64,000 nucleotides of DNA from Thermodesulfovibrio sp. Its GTDB lineage: Bacteria; Nitrospirota; Thermodesulfovibrionia; Thermodesulfovibrionales; UBA6898. This document shows, piece by piece, positions 35,251 through 44,126 of the stretch; the stretch's first letter is position 1, and each line of letters opens with the position of its first letter. The stretch lies in assembly GCA_013824615.1 (NCBI GenBank), contig PNOC01000010.1, forward strand, positions 1-64,000, read 5' to 3'. The notes under the pieces are model-generated. The model was not told the origin of the DNA and made no database searches. It saw nothing but the letters and a program-made list of their open reading frames with translations. Position numbers and translations under genes: made by a program.

Positions 35251-35856
35251 TCATACGGAAAATCTTCTCTTCTTTAACAGCATCCTTATAGCCAATCCAC
35301 TGTCGCGCTTTATCCATACCAGACAAAAAAGGGCCGAGGCCAGGACTACCCAGGAAAGAACCTGCTCACCCCTTCGAAACATTGCAATGGCGCCGGACAG
35401 CAGAAAAATCAAAAACCCCCCCGGGATAAATATTCTCGACATGATCTCTCTGAGGACTGCTATACTTCGAAAGCTTTTGGCGGCCTCATCCTTGTTGCCG
35501 AGTCTCTCATACAAAAGTCCCCGCTGATAATGCATATAATTATTGCCGGGGTCGTGAGCAAGGACCCTGTCAAAATATAAGCGTGCCCGTTCAGGATCTT
35601 TCTCCTGCAACTGCAGGGCAAGCCTTACCATAAGCGTATGGGCGTTGCTCGATTTTACAAAGCATTCTTCCGCCTGTTCCGCCCTTCCCGTCTCCTCCAG
35701 GATAATGCCCTTCAGGAACCAGCCCCGGTGAAAATCAGGCGCTGCCTCAAGAAGCTCAGCCACTGCCCTTTCCGCAGACGGATATTCCTTTCGTTCGTAG
35801 TAAAAGAGGGCTTTTTCAAGCAGTTTATCAATCGTTGCTATAGAAGGTTGCGTCAC
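35251..35856 (-). CDS. TPR-repeat membrane protein
   Basis: The 201-residue protein has about three tetratricopeptide repeats in residues 10-130 (ALFYYERKEYPSAERAVAEL, GWFLKGIILEETGRAEQAEE, and HYQRGLLYERLGNKDEAAKS), then two closely spaced hydrophobic helices (about 143-180) and a short basic tail. This suggests an inner membrane protein holding a cytoplasmic protein-binding domain. I do not recognise a specific function. It lies downstream of the acetate-type symporter gene on the same strand, separated by a strong hairpin. Confidence 0.75.
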   Translation of the reverse strand: MTQPSIATIDKLLEKALFYYERKEYPSAERAVAELLEAAPDFHRGWFLKGIILEETGRAEQAEECFVKSSNAHTLMVRLALQLQEKDPERARLYFDRVLAHDPGNNYMHYQRGLLYERLGNKDEAAKSFRSIAVLREIMSRIFIPGGFLIFLLSGAIAMFRRGEQVLSWVVLASALFCLVWIKRDSGLAIRMLLKKRRFSV

Positions 35857-35889
35857 TATATAAGTTTTCCTCCAGCACTAGTAACTTTC

Positions 35890-35935
35890 AGCCGGAAGAC
35901 CTGTAGGCCGATTACGGTCACCAGGTCTTCCGGCT
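35890..35935 (-). terminator. strong hairpin downstream of the symporter gene
   Basis: A perfect 14-bp stem, AGCCGGAAGACCTG (35890-35903) with CAGGTCTTCCGGCT (35922-35935), has an inner smaller stem in the loop. No T-run follows on either strand, so it is not a classic intrinsic terminator; it may end or stabilise the symporter mRNA. Confidence 0.5.
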
Positions 35936-35959
35936 GTTCACAACGGAATCAATAAATGT

Positions 35960-37867
35960 CTAGTCTTCTGCTCCTACCCCAATATATTCCCTGAGTTTTT
36001 CCGCATCAAATTTCTTCTCAGCTTCCCTGTCAGGAGACATGAGTGAGGCGAGAATGCCGATGAGAAAGGCTCCGGCCATTGAATATATGCCAGGGTTTTT
36101 GAGCGGGAATATCGGCTTCGGCATCGCTGAACTCGCTTCCTTCTTTTCAGCTTCATACTTGGGCTTTGCGTCAGCAAGCAGTTTATCGGCTGCCGCAGTA
36201 TCAATAATTGCAAGGCCCTGAAGCACTTCAACAGTCTTTGCCGTACTGCCTTCAGCCGCCTTGATCTGAGCTGCGCGGTCTTTCTCATCCTTCAGCTCTG
36301 CAAGTGCAACCTTCTTCTTCTCAAGACCGGTCTGCTCATCAGCAATTGCCTTGTCGATTTCGGCCTTGTTGCCGGCAATCACTTTGTACTTGCCGAGCGC
36401 CTCGGTGGAGCTCTTGAACGAGGCATCCAGCGCCTTAACCTTGGCATCAACAGCGGCCTTCTCGGACTTATGTACGATATCAACCCATACGGTAGGGCTG
36501 AGGATCAACAGGATTGTCGCAATTGCAAGTCCGGTATAGATGCTCAGTACAGCACCGGCAGTAGTGAATTTCTTCCACATAAGAGACATAAGCAGGGCAG
36601 GGAAGTTTGCACTGGCGGCAATAGCAAAGGTAAGACCGACGAGAAAGGCGACATTCTGCCCTTTAAAAAGTATTCCGAGGGCAATTGCGGTAACGCCAAG
36701 ACCGACCGTCGCCATCTTTGCGACCCTCACCTCGTCCTTTTCAGAGGCCTGACCGTGCCTGATAACACCAACATACAGGTCATGCGAAAAAGCAGATGCT
36801 CCGGCAAGCGTCAGCCCGGAGACAACAGCAAGAATCGTTGCAAAGGCAACCGCAGAAAGGAATCCAAGAAAAAGATTGCCTCCGAGGGCCTCGGCCAGAA
36901 GAGGACCTGCCATGTTGCCACCTGCATCAACACCCATAATAATCTTCTGCCCGACAATCACTGCCGCACCAAACCCGATAGTAACTGTAAGGATATAGAA
37001 ATAGCCGATAAAGCCGGTAGCATAGAAAACAGACTTTCTGGCTGCCTTGACATCAGGCACGGTGAAGAACCTCATAAGGATATGTGGCAGGCCGGCAGTA
37101 CCAAACATAAGGGCCAGTCCGAGTGAAAAGGCATCCATGGGACTGGTTACAAGACCGCCCGGCTCAAGGAACTTCTGCCCGAGAGGCGTTGCTGTTGAGG
37201 CCTGCTTAAAGAGCTCGCCGTAACTGAACCCGAACTTGTTGAGAGTCATAAAAACAAGAACCGTCGCTCCGCTCAGAAGAAGAACTGCCTTGATGATCTG
37301 GACCCAGGTCGTGGCAATCATCCCGCCGAAGATAACATAGGATATCATCAGTGCCCCGGTGACGACAATCGCCACTTCAAACGGCAGGCCGAACATCAAC
37401 TTGATCAGAGTCCCCGCGCCCACCATCTGGGCAATGAGGTAGGTGAGAACAACGACCAGCGAACCGGCGGCGGCGGCGGCCCGGATCGGCCTCTGATTAA
37501 GCCGGTAGGAGACAACGTCGGCAAAGGTATACTTGCCGAGATTCCTCAGGGGTTCAGAAAGGAGGAACATGACTATCGGCCAGCCGACCAGCCAGCCGAC
37601 AGAATAGATGAGACCGTCATAGCCTTTTGTTGCCACAAGTCCGGCAATACCCAGGAAGGAGGCAGCACTCATATAATCGCCTGCCAGCGCCAGCCCGTTC
37701 TGGAAACCGGTGACACTTCTGCCTGCTGCATAAAAATCCTTTGTGGTCTTCGTTCTCTTTGCGGCCCAGTACGTTATAGCAAGGGTGCTGACCACGAAGG
37801 CGAGAAAAAACATGATCGCAGTCGGGTTGGCCTGTCCTATCATTGTTTGTGTAGCAGCTGTTGGCAT
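35960..37867 (-). CDS. sodium:solute symporter, ActP-like, with coiled-coil insertion
   Basis: The protein resembles the acetate/cation symporter ActP (SSS family), which imports short carboxylates with sodium. The sequence follows ActP through about twelve helices ([25 protein letters not shown], then [18 protein letters not shown]). It is 635 residues, against ~550 for ActP. About 120 extra residues (463-584) rich in Lys, Glu and Ala, probably coiled coil, are inserted after SPTVWVDIV and before the last helix. The small DUF485 partner gene precedes it by 3 bases. The substrate is inferred; other monocarboxylates are possible. Confidence 0.85.
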   Translation of the reverse strand: MPTAATQTMIGQANPTAIMFFLAFVVSTLAITYWAAKRTKTTKDFYAAGRSVTGFQNGLALAGDYMSAASFLGIAGLVATKGYDGLIYSVGWLVGWPIVMFLLSEPLRNLGKYTFADVVSYRLNQRPIRAAAAAGSLVVVLTYLIAQMVGAGTLIKLMFGLPFEVAIVVTGALMISYVIFGGMIATTWVQIIKAVLLLSGATVLVFMTLNKFGFSYGELFKQASTATPLGQKFLEPGGLVTSPMDAFSLGLALMFGTAGLPHILMRFFTVPDVKAARKSVFYATGFIGYFYILTVTIGFGAAVIVGQKIIMGVDAGGNMAGPLLAEALGGNLFLGFLSAVAFATILAVVSGLTLAGASAFSHDLYVGVIRHGQASEKDEVRVAKMATVGLGVTAIALGILFKGQNVAFLVGLTFAIAASANFPALLMSLMWKKFTTAGAVLSIYTGLAIATILLILSPTVWVDIVHKSEKAAVDAKVKALDASFKSSTEALGKYKVIAGNKAEIDKAIADEQTGLEKKKVALAELKDEKDRAAQIKAAEGSTAKTVEVLQGLAIIDTAAADKLLADAKPKYEAEKKEASSAMPKPIFPLKNPGIYSMAGAFLIGILASLMSPDREAEKKFDAEKLREYIGVGAED

Positions 37868-37870
37868 CTA

Positions 37871-38185
37871 TTAACCCCCCATCTTATCTTTAATTTTCTG
37901 TACTTCTTTATCGTAGACAGTATTGGCCCAGAATATATAACCTGCCGTAAGGACCCAGGACAGAACAATGGTCATCACCGCGATCGGAATGCCAATTGTC
38001 GTTGCACTGTCTTCGCTTATCTTCTGGGCAAGAAAAGGCTTGTTATACGCAATCAGCCCCACAAACCCGAAATAGAGGACGAGTTCCACGATAGTGAGAA
38101 TGATCGAAATAGTGTTCTTCTTTGACACCAGCGCCTTGAAATCCGGATCATCCAGAATTTGAAGGGCCGTCTTGTTCGTAGCCAT
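37871..38185 (-). CDS. DUF485 small membrane protein, symporter partner
   Basis: The 104-residue protein has two transmembrane helices and belongs to the DUF485 (YjcH) type commonly encoded directly upstream of ActP-like symporters. The family pattern is visible in the DFKALVSKKNTISIILTIVELVLYFGFVGLIAY stretch and the second helix GIPIAVMTIVLSWVLTAGYIFWAN. GGGAGGT precedes the ATG. Its stop codon is 3 bases before the symporter start. Confidence 0.88.
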   Translation of the reverse strand: MATNKTALQILDDPDFKALVSKKNTISIILTIVELVLYFGFVGLIAYNKPFLAQKISEDSATTIGIPIAVMTIVLSWVLTAGYIFWANTVYDKEVQKIKDKMGG

Positions 38186-38407
38186 TACATGTACCTCCCT
38201 GAGTATAATCGGACTGCATACACGGTCCGCACATCAGAAATTAGAAGCCTTGAGATATTGCCTGACTCCCACCTCCCTTTATATGCCGGCATAATTTCAT
38301 CAGATCACACAATAATTAATACAGCAACATACCTGTCAGTGCATTACTCATATCAATACCACAAAATCTGTCAAGGTCATACCAATAATTATTCATTGCC
38401 GTCCTTT

Positions 38408-38553
38408 TATTAACCTGGCAAATAAATACATGTAACTTTCTGCTCTGTCATTCCACGACTTGATCGGGGAATCCAGGTATTTCAATAGGTTCTGGATTGT
38501 CCGGTCAAGCCGGACAATGACAATATTGCTCTTTATTGCTTGCCAGGTTAATA
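38408..38553. mobile_element. MITE-like element with 14-bp terminal inverted repeats
   Basis: TATTAACCTGGCAA (38408-38421) recurs as its exact reverse complement TTGCCAGGTTAATA at 38540-38553. The ~118 bases between include a diverged copy of the dispersed repeat (TGTCATTCC...GGAATCCAGG and TTCTGGATTGTCC...GACAATGACA, 38446-38522). It fills most of the 388-base gap between the DUF485 and cNMP/CBS genes and encodes no protein. Mobility is inferred from the terminal repeats only. Confidence 0.6.
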
Positions 38554-38573
38554 CATATCTCATGCCCACCCCC

Positions 38574-40484
38574 TTACCATATAAGCGGTTTATACCGCTC
38601 TATCAGGATATCCTGTAACTTCGAGATCAGGCTGAAGGCATTCCTCATTGTCTTCTTCTCGAGATTGCTGAGGGTATTAGGGTTGATGAAATTATCAGGT
38701 TCCAGGCCGGCCTCTATCTGTTCGAACTGATGGCGGATCCTCAAAAGCATGATAAACTCGAAGGCCTGCTCAAGCTCATCAGCGTAGTCGTTGAGAATGG
38801 TATGACGGGAGCGCAGCGCAGCTATGCGTTCAAGCGTTGAGGTCTCCGGTATACCTTTTTCAAGGGCAAAAAGTCTCACCATATCCACAAACAAGGCAAG
38901 ACCTTTAATCTTAAGGTTCAGTTGATCCTTGTGTTCTCCGTTCTTCTCTACAATGAAAGAACGGAAAAATCCGACAGGAGGGGTATTCTTGATTATGGTG
39001 TTTGCCATATACCCAAGGAATATCATCTGCCCCTCAAGTATGCCGTTCAGGGACTCGCGCACCTCCCCGGCCAGACTGAAGTCGCCGTGCAGCGGTCTGA
39101 AATCAAAAAATATAAGAGACTTCAGCACCGCGTCCGGCGTCGGGGTATATATCCAGGTCGAAAAGTATTTTTTCCAGGCCCTGACCGGCTGGCACCACTG
39201 CGGGTTGCTCGCCATGTAGTCAGCGGGACAGACAGGAAAGCCACAGCGAACAAGGCCGTCCCTCACTGCAGAGGCAAACTCTTTGAAATATTCTGCAATC
39301 CCTGGTTCATCCTCTTCAACAGAGGGGTTGGCATAGATAATGGCATTGTCCTGATCAGTCTTGAAGGTCTGCTCTTTTCTGCCTTCACTGCCGAAGATTA
39401 TCCAGCAATAGGCAACAGGTGGATCCCCCAAGCTCCTCTCGGTGATTTCGAGAATCTTGCGCTGGAGACGGTCGTTGAGTTCGCTGATGATCCGCGTAAT
39501 ATTCCCCGCCCTTGCCCCCTCCTTCATCAGCAGGCCGATTACGCTGTTGATCTTCTTTGCCGTCAGGACCAGGCCATCAATCGTCTGCTGGCTTTCAATC
39601 TCCCTGGCAAGTGAGATCGGCGAAGTCCCCTGCAGAATCATCAGGTCATGATTTGTTACAACACCCCTGAGTTTTCCGTCCCCGAGGACCAGAAGATGGT
39701 GCAGATCGTAACGGATCATCCGCAACAGTGCTTCGAAGCAATATTCCCGGGCATCAACAGTAATCAGATCAGCACTCATGACGGTCTGTATGCTGTCTGC
39801 CGGGTTTCTTCCTGTTGCCAAAACTTTGTCCCGGAGGTCCCTGTCAGTTACAATGCCCACCGGAATATCGCCAGCATCAAGTAGGACCAGTGAACTGACC
39901 GCGTTGCGCGACATAATTTCTGCCGCATCCTTTATGGATATATCCGGTGAGGCGGTAATCGCCTCCCTGGCGACAATGTCTCCTACAACCGTAGCAGCAA
40001 GCCGTCGGTCGCCTCCACCGTAAAGCAGGCTGGCCTTATGGATTTCGTTGTAGGTCTTGTCAATATATAAATTGAGATAGGACGACAGGAAGTATTCAGC
40101 AAACGGAGGGTGCAACTCCAGCAGCTTGACAACAGCTGCCTTGGCAATGAGGTAGCAGGTGGTCTCCTCGGTTGCCACAACATTGGCCCGCGACTTGTCG
40201 CCGCTGACCAACGACAGAAATCCGAATGTATCGTATTCCGACCTGGTGCCGAGCGAAACTTCTTCATTATCTGCTGATCTTCTGAAAACCCTGACGGAAC
40301 CTGTAACGATCACCCGGAGATATTCGCTGGCCGGCCCATCCTGGTGCAGAACAATGGACCCCTTCGGATAAATCTCTATAGAAACATAACCGGCCAGCTC
40401 ATTGAGGGCGGTTTCGTCGAGGTCCTGAAACGGCGAAACGCCTCTGAGGAATTCTACGACTTCTGCTGTTGATGCACTCTTCAA
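38574..40484 (-). CDS. cNMP-binding / CBS pair / DUF294 nucleotidyltransferase-like sensor protein
   Basis: The 636-residue cytoplasmic protein has a cyclic-nucleotide-binding-like domain (about 10-140), two CBS domains (about 168-295, with ASPDISIKDAAEIMSRNAVSSL and VTDRDLRDK), a nucleotidyltransferase-like domain with FGSEGRKEQTFKTDQDNA near residues 363-380, and a C-terminal DUF294-type helical domain. Proteins of this form are often encoded beside ActP-like symporters, as here. They probably sense a nucleotide or ligand and modify or regulate a partner; the reaction is unknown. Confidence 0.87.
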   Translation of the reverse strand: MKSASTAEVVEFLRGVSPFQDLDETALNELAGYVSIEIYPKGSIVLHQDGPASEYLRVIVTGSVRVFRRSADNEEVSLGTRSEYDTFGFLSLVSGDKSRANVVATEETTCYLIAKAAVVKLLELHPPFAEYFLSSYLNLYIDKTYNEIHKASLLYGGGDRRLAATVVGDIVAREAITASPDISIKDAAEIMSRNAVSSLVLLDAGDIPVGIVTDRDLRDKVLATGRNPADSIQTVMSADLITVDAREYCFEALLRMIRYDLHHLLVLGDGKLRGVVTNHDLMILQGTSPISLAREIESQQTIDGLVLTAKKINSVIGLLMKEGARAGNITRIISELNDRLQRKILEITERSLGDPPVAYCWIIFGSEGRKEQTFKTDQDNAIIYANPSVEEDEPGIAEYFKEFASAVRDGLVRCGFPVCPADYMASNPQWCQPVRAWKKYFSTWIYTPTPDAVLKSLIFFDFRPLHGDFSLAGEVRESLNGILEGQMIFLGYMANTIIKNTPPVGFFRSFIVEKNGEHKDQLNLKIKGLALFVDMVRLFALEKGIPETSTLERIAALRSRHTILNDYADELEQAFEFIMLLRIRHQFEQIEAGLEPDNFINPNTLSNLEKKTMRNAFSLISKLQDILIERYKPLIW

Positions 40485-40937
40485 GATTTGTCGCTCTTCA
40501 GCATTTAATGCAGCTCACTAAAAAGGAGAGAGGCCTTGAACCCAGCTTTTATACCAGAACCAAACATTTCTTCCTTTCTGACAGTCTCCACCCAGAGTGA
40601 ACCCAACTATGTAAGAGTCAAGTTATAATATATAGAAATATCGCAAATTTGGTGCCATAATGAACATCTCAAAAGACATAGCGATAATATTCAATAAAAT
40701 CAATGGTATTTAGCATATTAAGGGAAAGGATAGTTGGGATTTCCTGAGGATTTATTCATGATCTATGCTACTAATGGTAACCTATCTCATGGCAAGTGTC
40801 AAAATATAATTATTAATCAACTAGATAATAGAACTTACATATTGTTGCATAGGAGAGGCGCTCTGCTACAAAACGTTACGCATAATAGATTAACAAACTG
40901 TTTTTCAATGCAGATGAATAGAAAAGAATTTTGTTCG
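40485..40937. other. 453-base AT-rich region without a supported gene
   Basis: Between the cNMP/CBS gene and the small membrane protein I see no supported gene. The plus-strand frame from 40734 has no ribosome binding site or recognisable sequence and runs into the next gene antisense. TTATAATATA near 40624 resembles a -10 element. The motif TTTTATACCAGAAC near 40545 is shared with position ~34806. Confidence 0.4.
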
Positions 40938-41363
40938 TCACCCCTTGCTGCGCTTTGTTTCGAGAAATTCGAACACCTTCTCAACATCAGCAGGGTCTAA
41001 ATCTTTCAGCCAGATGATAACATCCTTTTTCCATTTGTCATCCCTGAGAGTAATCACAATGCGATTTTTATCAGGACGGGACACTCTTACGATATTCCGA
41101 TACCGGACAAGCTCCTTTGTGCGGGACTGGCTCAGTTCCAGGAAATCTTCTCTGAGAAAAATCTGGGGCTTTCTGCTTTTGACAAGAGTCATGATAAACA
41201 TGCCAAGACCGAAGATGATCATAAACCCGGCAGCGTTCGATGCGATCTGGTTCCGCAGGACCGCCTGAACAATCAGAGCGATCCCTCCCAGGGCTAATAC
41301 GCCATACATGACGAGAAAAAAAAGGGCCTGTGATTTCTTCTGATAGATTTTAGTGCCGATCAT
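40938..41363 (-). CDS. membrane protein with two helices and a PH-like C-terminal domain
   Basis: The 141-residue protein has two hydrophobic helices (about 12-32 and 43-60) followed by a basic, beta-rich domain (QIFLREDFLELSQSRTKELVRYRNIVRV, IVITLRDDKWKKDVIIWLKDLD). That layout resembles bacterial PH-like or YdbT/YcxB-type membrane proteins. I cannot name the function. It has its own gap on both sides, 42 bases before the isochorismatase gene. Confidence 0.65.
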   Translation of the reverse strand: MIGTKIYQKKSQALFFLVMYGVLALGGIALIVQAVLRNQIASNAAGFMIIFGLGMFIMTLVKSRKPQIFLREDFLELSQSRTKELVRYRNIVRVSRPDKNRIVITLRDDKWKKDVIIWLKDLDPADVEKVFEFLETKRSKG

Positions 41364-41405
41364 ACGCTATTCAGTTTAATAATAAGCGCTCCAAAAACTC
41401 AACGC

Positions 41406-41957
41406 CTATTTTATCCTCCTTGATATGATTTTGAATTCTTCGGTGCCTGCCTTTTCGAGCAGCTGGAAAAGCACGGTTTCGGTGCAGGTGATAACTGCGC
41501 CTGCGTCCCGCATATATTCGAGGGCTGTTTTATAATTATCCTTTGTCCGCGAGCAGATAGCATCACTGACCGAATGTACTGCATAACCCTCCGCCAGGAG
41601 GTCGACGCAGGTCTGAAGCACGCAGACATGTGTCTCCATACCGCAAAGTATGACTTTCTTTCTTCCCGTTGCCCTGAGTGTTTCGGCAAAGGACCCCATA
41701 CTGCAGCAACTGAAGGTCAGCTTCTCGTGTGGCTGGTATGGCTGCAGTGCCTCTTTCAGTTCAGCAACTGTAGGCCCAAGCCCTTTCGGGTACTGCTCAT
41801 TGAGGATCAGCGGAATTTTCAGCAGCCTGGCAAGTTCTATCAGATGCAGGCAGTTGTCCAGGACCTTCTTACGGTCATCCATGACAACAGCCAATCTCTC
41901 CTGGATATCAACAAGTACCAACACTGCATCATCTTTTTTCAGCATAAATTTATCCAC
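41406..41957 (-). CDS. isochorismatase-family cysteine hydrolase
   Basis: The 183-residue cytoplasmic enzyme has the Asp-Lys-Cys triad of the family: Asp in VLVDIQERL near residue 17, Lys in PHEKLTFSC, and the nucleophile Cys in GMETHVCVLQT, preceded by the usual cis-peptide region. Members hydrolyse small amides such as nicotinamide, ureidoacrylate or N-carbamoyl compounds. The substrate here is not evident, and no neighbour suggests a pathway. Confidence 0.87.
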   Translation of the reverse strand: MDKFMLKKDDAVLVLVDIQERLAVVMDDRKKVLDNCLHLIELARLLKIPLILNEQYPKGLGPTVAELKEALQPYQPHEKLTFSCCSMGSFAETLRATGRKKVILCGMETHVCVLQTCVDLLAEGYAVHSVSDAICSRTKDNYKTALEYMRDAGAVITCTETVLFQLLEKAGTEEFKIISRRIK

Positions 41958-42168
41958 TATTTTAACCTCCCACAGGGCCGAACAGGATCACAGGCTAAAC
42001 ATCCCAAAAGCGCCATAATGCAATATTTTAAAATGTAGTATAACTTATTGACCCTTGATTGTGAATGTTATTGACCTGTTCGCATAGTCGGGAAGGACCA
42101 TATCACGGGGCACCTGACTACTGCGCTACATGTGGCATAATTGTTGGAGCAGTTCACTTCATCTATTT

Positions 42169-42861
42169 TCAGCCCGCAAGTATCATGGTTCTCCCTTGCT
42201 GAATAATTTTTCCCGAGTCCCGCAAGTTTTTCATGGCTCTCGTGATGCTTACTCTGTGGGCGCCTACGAGAAAGCTGAGCTCCTCATGGGTGAGAGGAAA
42301 TTGGATAGCCGTTCCTTTCAAACTTTTCACCCCATGTTCACGGGCAACGGTGATAAGCACACGGTAAAGACGTTCCTCAAGGTTAGAGGTAGTCATCGTT
42401 TCCGCCCGACTTGTCAGAAACTCGATGCGTCGTGATAGATTCTTAATCACCTGAAGACCGATGTTCGGGACGTCGAGAATCAGCTTTTCAAACCCCTGCC
42501 GCGAGAATCCACAGGCCAGGGATTCTTCGAGGCAGGTGGCGGTGAGAGGATAATCAAACTCTTCATTCAGCACCTGCTCCCCAAGGAAGTCACCTGCCTT
42601 GCGTATGTCCAAGGTTAGCTCCGTGCCCTCCTCGTTGAGCTTGCTCAGCTTTACCCGACCGGCCTTAATCAGAAACATTTCGACGCCTGGAAAGCCTTGC
42701 ATAAAAACAGTCTGCCCCTTCTTGAACTGCTTCCGTTGGGCAGCAGCAACAAGGGCTTCCAGTTCGGATGGCTGCAGGTTCTCGAACATCCATAGATGGC
42801 CAACGCAGGTTGCTGAAAGCGCAATATCCTTACCAGCAATCTCATTACAGATACATCCCAC
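42169..42861 (-). CDS. Crp/Fnr family regulator with N-terminal cysteines
   Basis: The 230-residue protein has a cyclic-nucleotide-type effector domain (about 25-140, FKKGQTVFMQGFPGVEMFLIKAGRVKL), a dimer helix and a C-terminal winged helix with recognition region LTHEELSFLVGAHRVSITRAMKNL. The N-terminus has C3, C5 and C19, with more cysteines in ATCLEESLACGF. FNR also uses N-terminal cysteines for an oxygen-sensitive cluster, but the spacing here is different, so redox sensing is only a possibility. It is close to two small Cys-rich genes and a flavodoxin gene. Confidence 0.87.
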   Translation of the reverse strand: MGCICNEIAGKDIALSATCVGHLWMFENLQPSELEALVAAAQRKQFKKGQTVFMQGFPGVEMFLIKAGRVKLSKLNEEGTELTLDIRKAGDFLGEQVLNEEFDYPLTATCLEESLACGFSRQGFEKLILDVPNIGLQVIKNLSRRIEFLTSRAETMTTSNLEERLYRVLITVAREHGVKSLKGTAIQFPLTHEELSFLVGAHRVSITRAMKNLRDSGKIIQQGRTMILAG

Positions 42862-42924
42862 TAGTCTGCATCGCCTCCTTGTGGCATTATTGTGCGGATG
42901 AACAGAAATCAGACCGAAATCTGG

Positions 42925-43122
42925 TCAACATCTGCAAAGTTTCTCCATTTGAGAATCAAGCGTGACTTTTTTATCCTTCCAGCATGAAGGACACATAAAT
43001 TTTGATTCAAAGAATCTCTCCGGGCCGGCATAGCGGGGCACTAAATCACTTGAGGAGACAGTAGCCGTACAGTTGGGGCATTTCAATTCCACAGGACTAT
43101 TGCACTGACTGGTAGTTGTCAT
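42925..43122 (-). CDS. small zinc-ribbon-like protein
   Basis: The 65-residue protein has two CxxC pairs, KCPNC at residues 14-18 and MCPSC near 43-47, plus a C-terminal CRC. This pattern fits a small zinc ribbon or rubredoxin-like fold. GGGAGG lies upstream of the ATG. It lies between the Crp/Fnr regulator and the smaller CxxC protein and may be cotranscribed with them. The function is unknown. Confidence 0.65.
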   Translation of the reverse strand: MTTTSQCNSPVELKCPNCTATVSSSDLVPRYAGPERFFESKFMCPSCWKDKKVTLDSQMEKLCRC

Positions 43123-43148
43123 CGTTTCCTCCCTGTTTATTTACAGTA

Positions 43149-43265
43149 CTACTTTTTCTTTTCCTCTGCAAGGGTGACCTTCTTGTCGCACAGATCGCAT
43201 TTCCCTTCTTCTGTGATACAAGGCTGCTTCGGTGCTTCTCCTCCGCATATTCCGCATTTTGGCAT
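43149..43265 (-). CDS. 38-residue zinc-ribbon microprotein
   Basis: This short frame encodes 38 residues: MPKCGICGGEAPKQPC at the start, then KCDLCDKKVTLAEEKKK. Two CxxC pairs (C4/C7 and C23/C26) make a minimal zinc or iron site. A good ribosome binding site (GGGAGGTG) lies 6 bases before the ATG. The same strand, close spacing and shared CxxC style with the 65-residue neighbour suggest a real gene and perhaps a paralogue. The function is unknown. Confidence 0.7.
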   Translation of the reverse strand: MPKCGICGGEAPKQPCITEEGKCDLCDKKVTLAEEKKK

Positions 43266-43318
43266 GTTCTTCACCTCCCTTCCTAATACATAATTAACTG
43301 CACGTATGTTTCAGTAGA

Positions 43319-43975
43319 TCACTGCTTTCCAAGAAGGTTTCGAGCTATTTTCTTTCCGAGTTCTGCAGCTTCAGCCATGGCATCAGGCTGGGTTTCAAAG
43401 ACATTTACTCCGATACTCGCGGCCGTGGCATCAGCGCCATAGAGCATTTTTATGCCACTCATATCGCATAAGTCTCCATGTCCGCATTTGACACATGGTA
43501 CATTACCCTTAACCTTGACTGCGCCCTCAAAGCTCATCCCCTCTTCCATCATGTAAAATATGATCGCATTCTTGCCCATATCAAAAGCAGGAGGTAATCC
43601 TTCGGCATTATCCGGAACTGCACAGGTTACTATGGCACCGCCCGGTTTTCCTCTCATGAAACCATTGATATGGCGAAGAGGATACAAGCGCTCAATGAAA
43701 GACTTAGTTCTGGCATCAATACTCGAATAGCTCGTGTAACAGCCGATGACCAGTGCATCAGCCTCCTTTGCTATTTCGGCCAGCATAATGCCATCGTCTT
43801 CGATAACACAACGGTTTGTCTTGAGACAGCCGAGGCAGGCTTTGCACGGGGCAATGGAATAGTCGCTCAGCTTAAGGAACTCCGTATCCAATCCTGTCGC
43901 TTCAAGAGCGAACTTTACAGCCCGGTCAGTGTTGCTATTTGGGATGGGAGAACCAGAGACGCCTAATACTTTCAT
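43319..43975 (-). CDS. flavodoxin-family NAD(P)H oxidoreductase
   Basis: The 218-residue protein starts with the flavodoxin-like fold signature KVLGVSGSPIPNSNTDRAVK (FMN phosphate loop), followed by CKACLGCLKTNRC, a cysteine cluster typical of the iron-sulphur flavoprotein or multimeric flavodoxin group, then GCYTSYSSIDARTKSFIER and further cysteines in PCVKCGHGDLCDMSG. It is probably an FMN-containing electron-transfer or reductase protein, possibly with an iron-sulphur cluster. A GGAGG precedes the start. The partner is unknown. Confidence 0.85.
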   Translation of the reverse strand: MKVLGVSGSPIPNSNTDRAVKFALEATGLDTEFLKLSDYSIAPCKACLGCLKTNRCVIEDDGIMLAEIAKEADALVIGCYTSYSSIDARTKSFIERLYPLRHINGFMRGKPGGAIVTCAVPDNAEGLPPAFDMGKNAIIFYMMEEGMSFEGAVKVKGNVPCVKCGHGDLCDMSGIKMLYGADATAASIGVNVFETQPDAMAEAAELGKKIARNLLGKQ

Positions 43976-44126
43976 TAATCAACCTCCTTTATGCTCTTTC
44001 TGTTTCACTATAGCAAATTAGGCGGAGTCTGTCGGTAGCATATGCTACAAAGCTGCTCATGAATAGTTATTTAATTGCTGAATGCTGAATTCGCAATCAA
44101 TACAAACTTTTCCAAAATTATAGGGT

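Noticed and set aside
40734-41000. Plus-strand 88-residue frame in the 40.5-40.9 kb gap
   Set aside because: No ribosome binding site and no recognisable sequence, and it ends antisense inside a better-supported gene.
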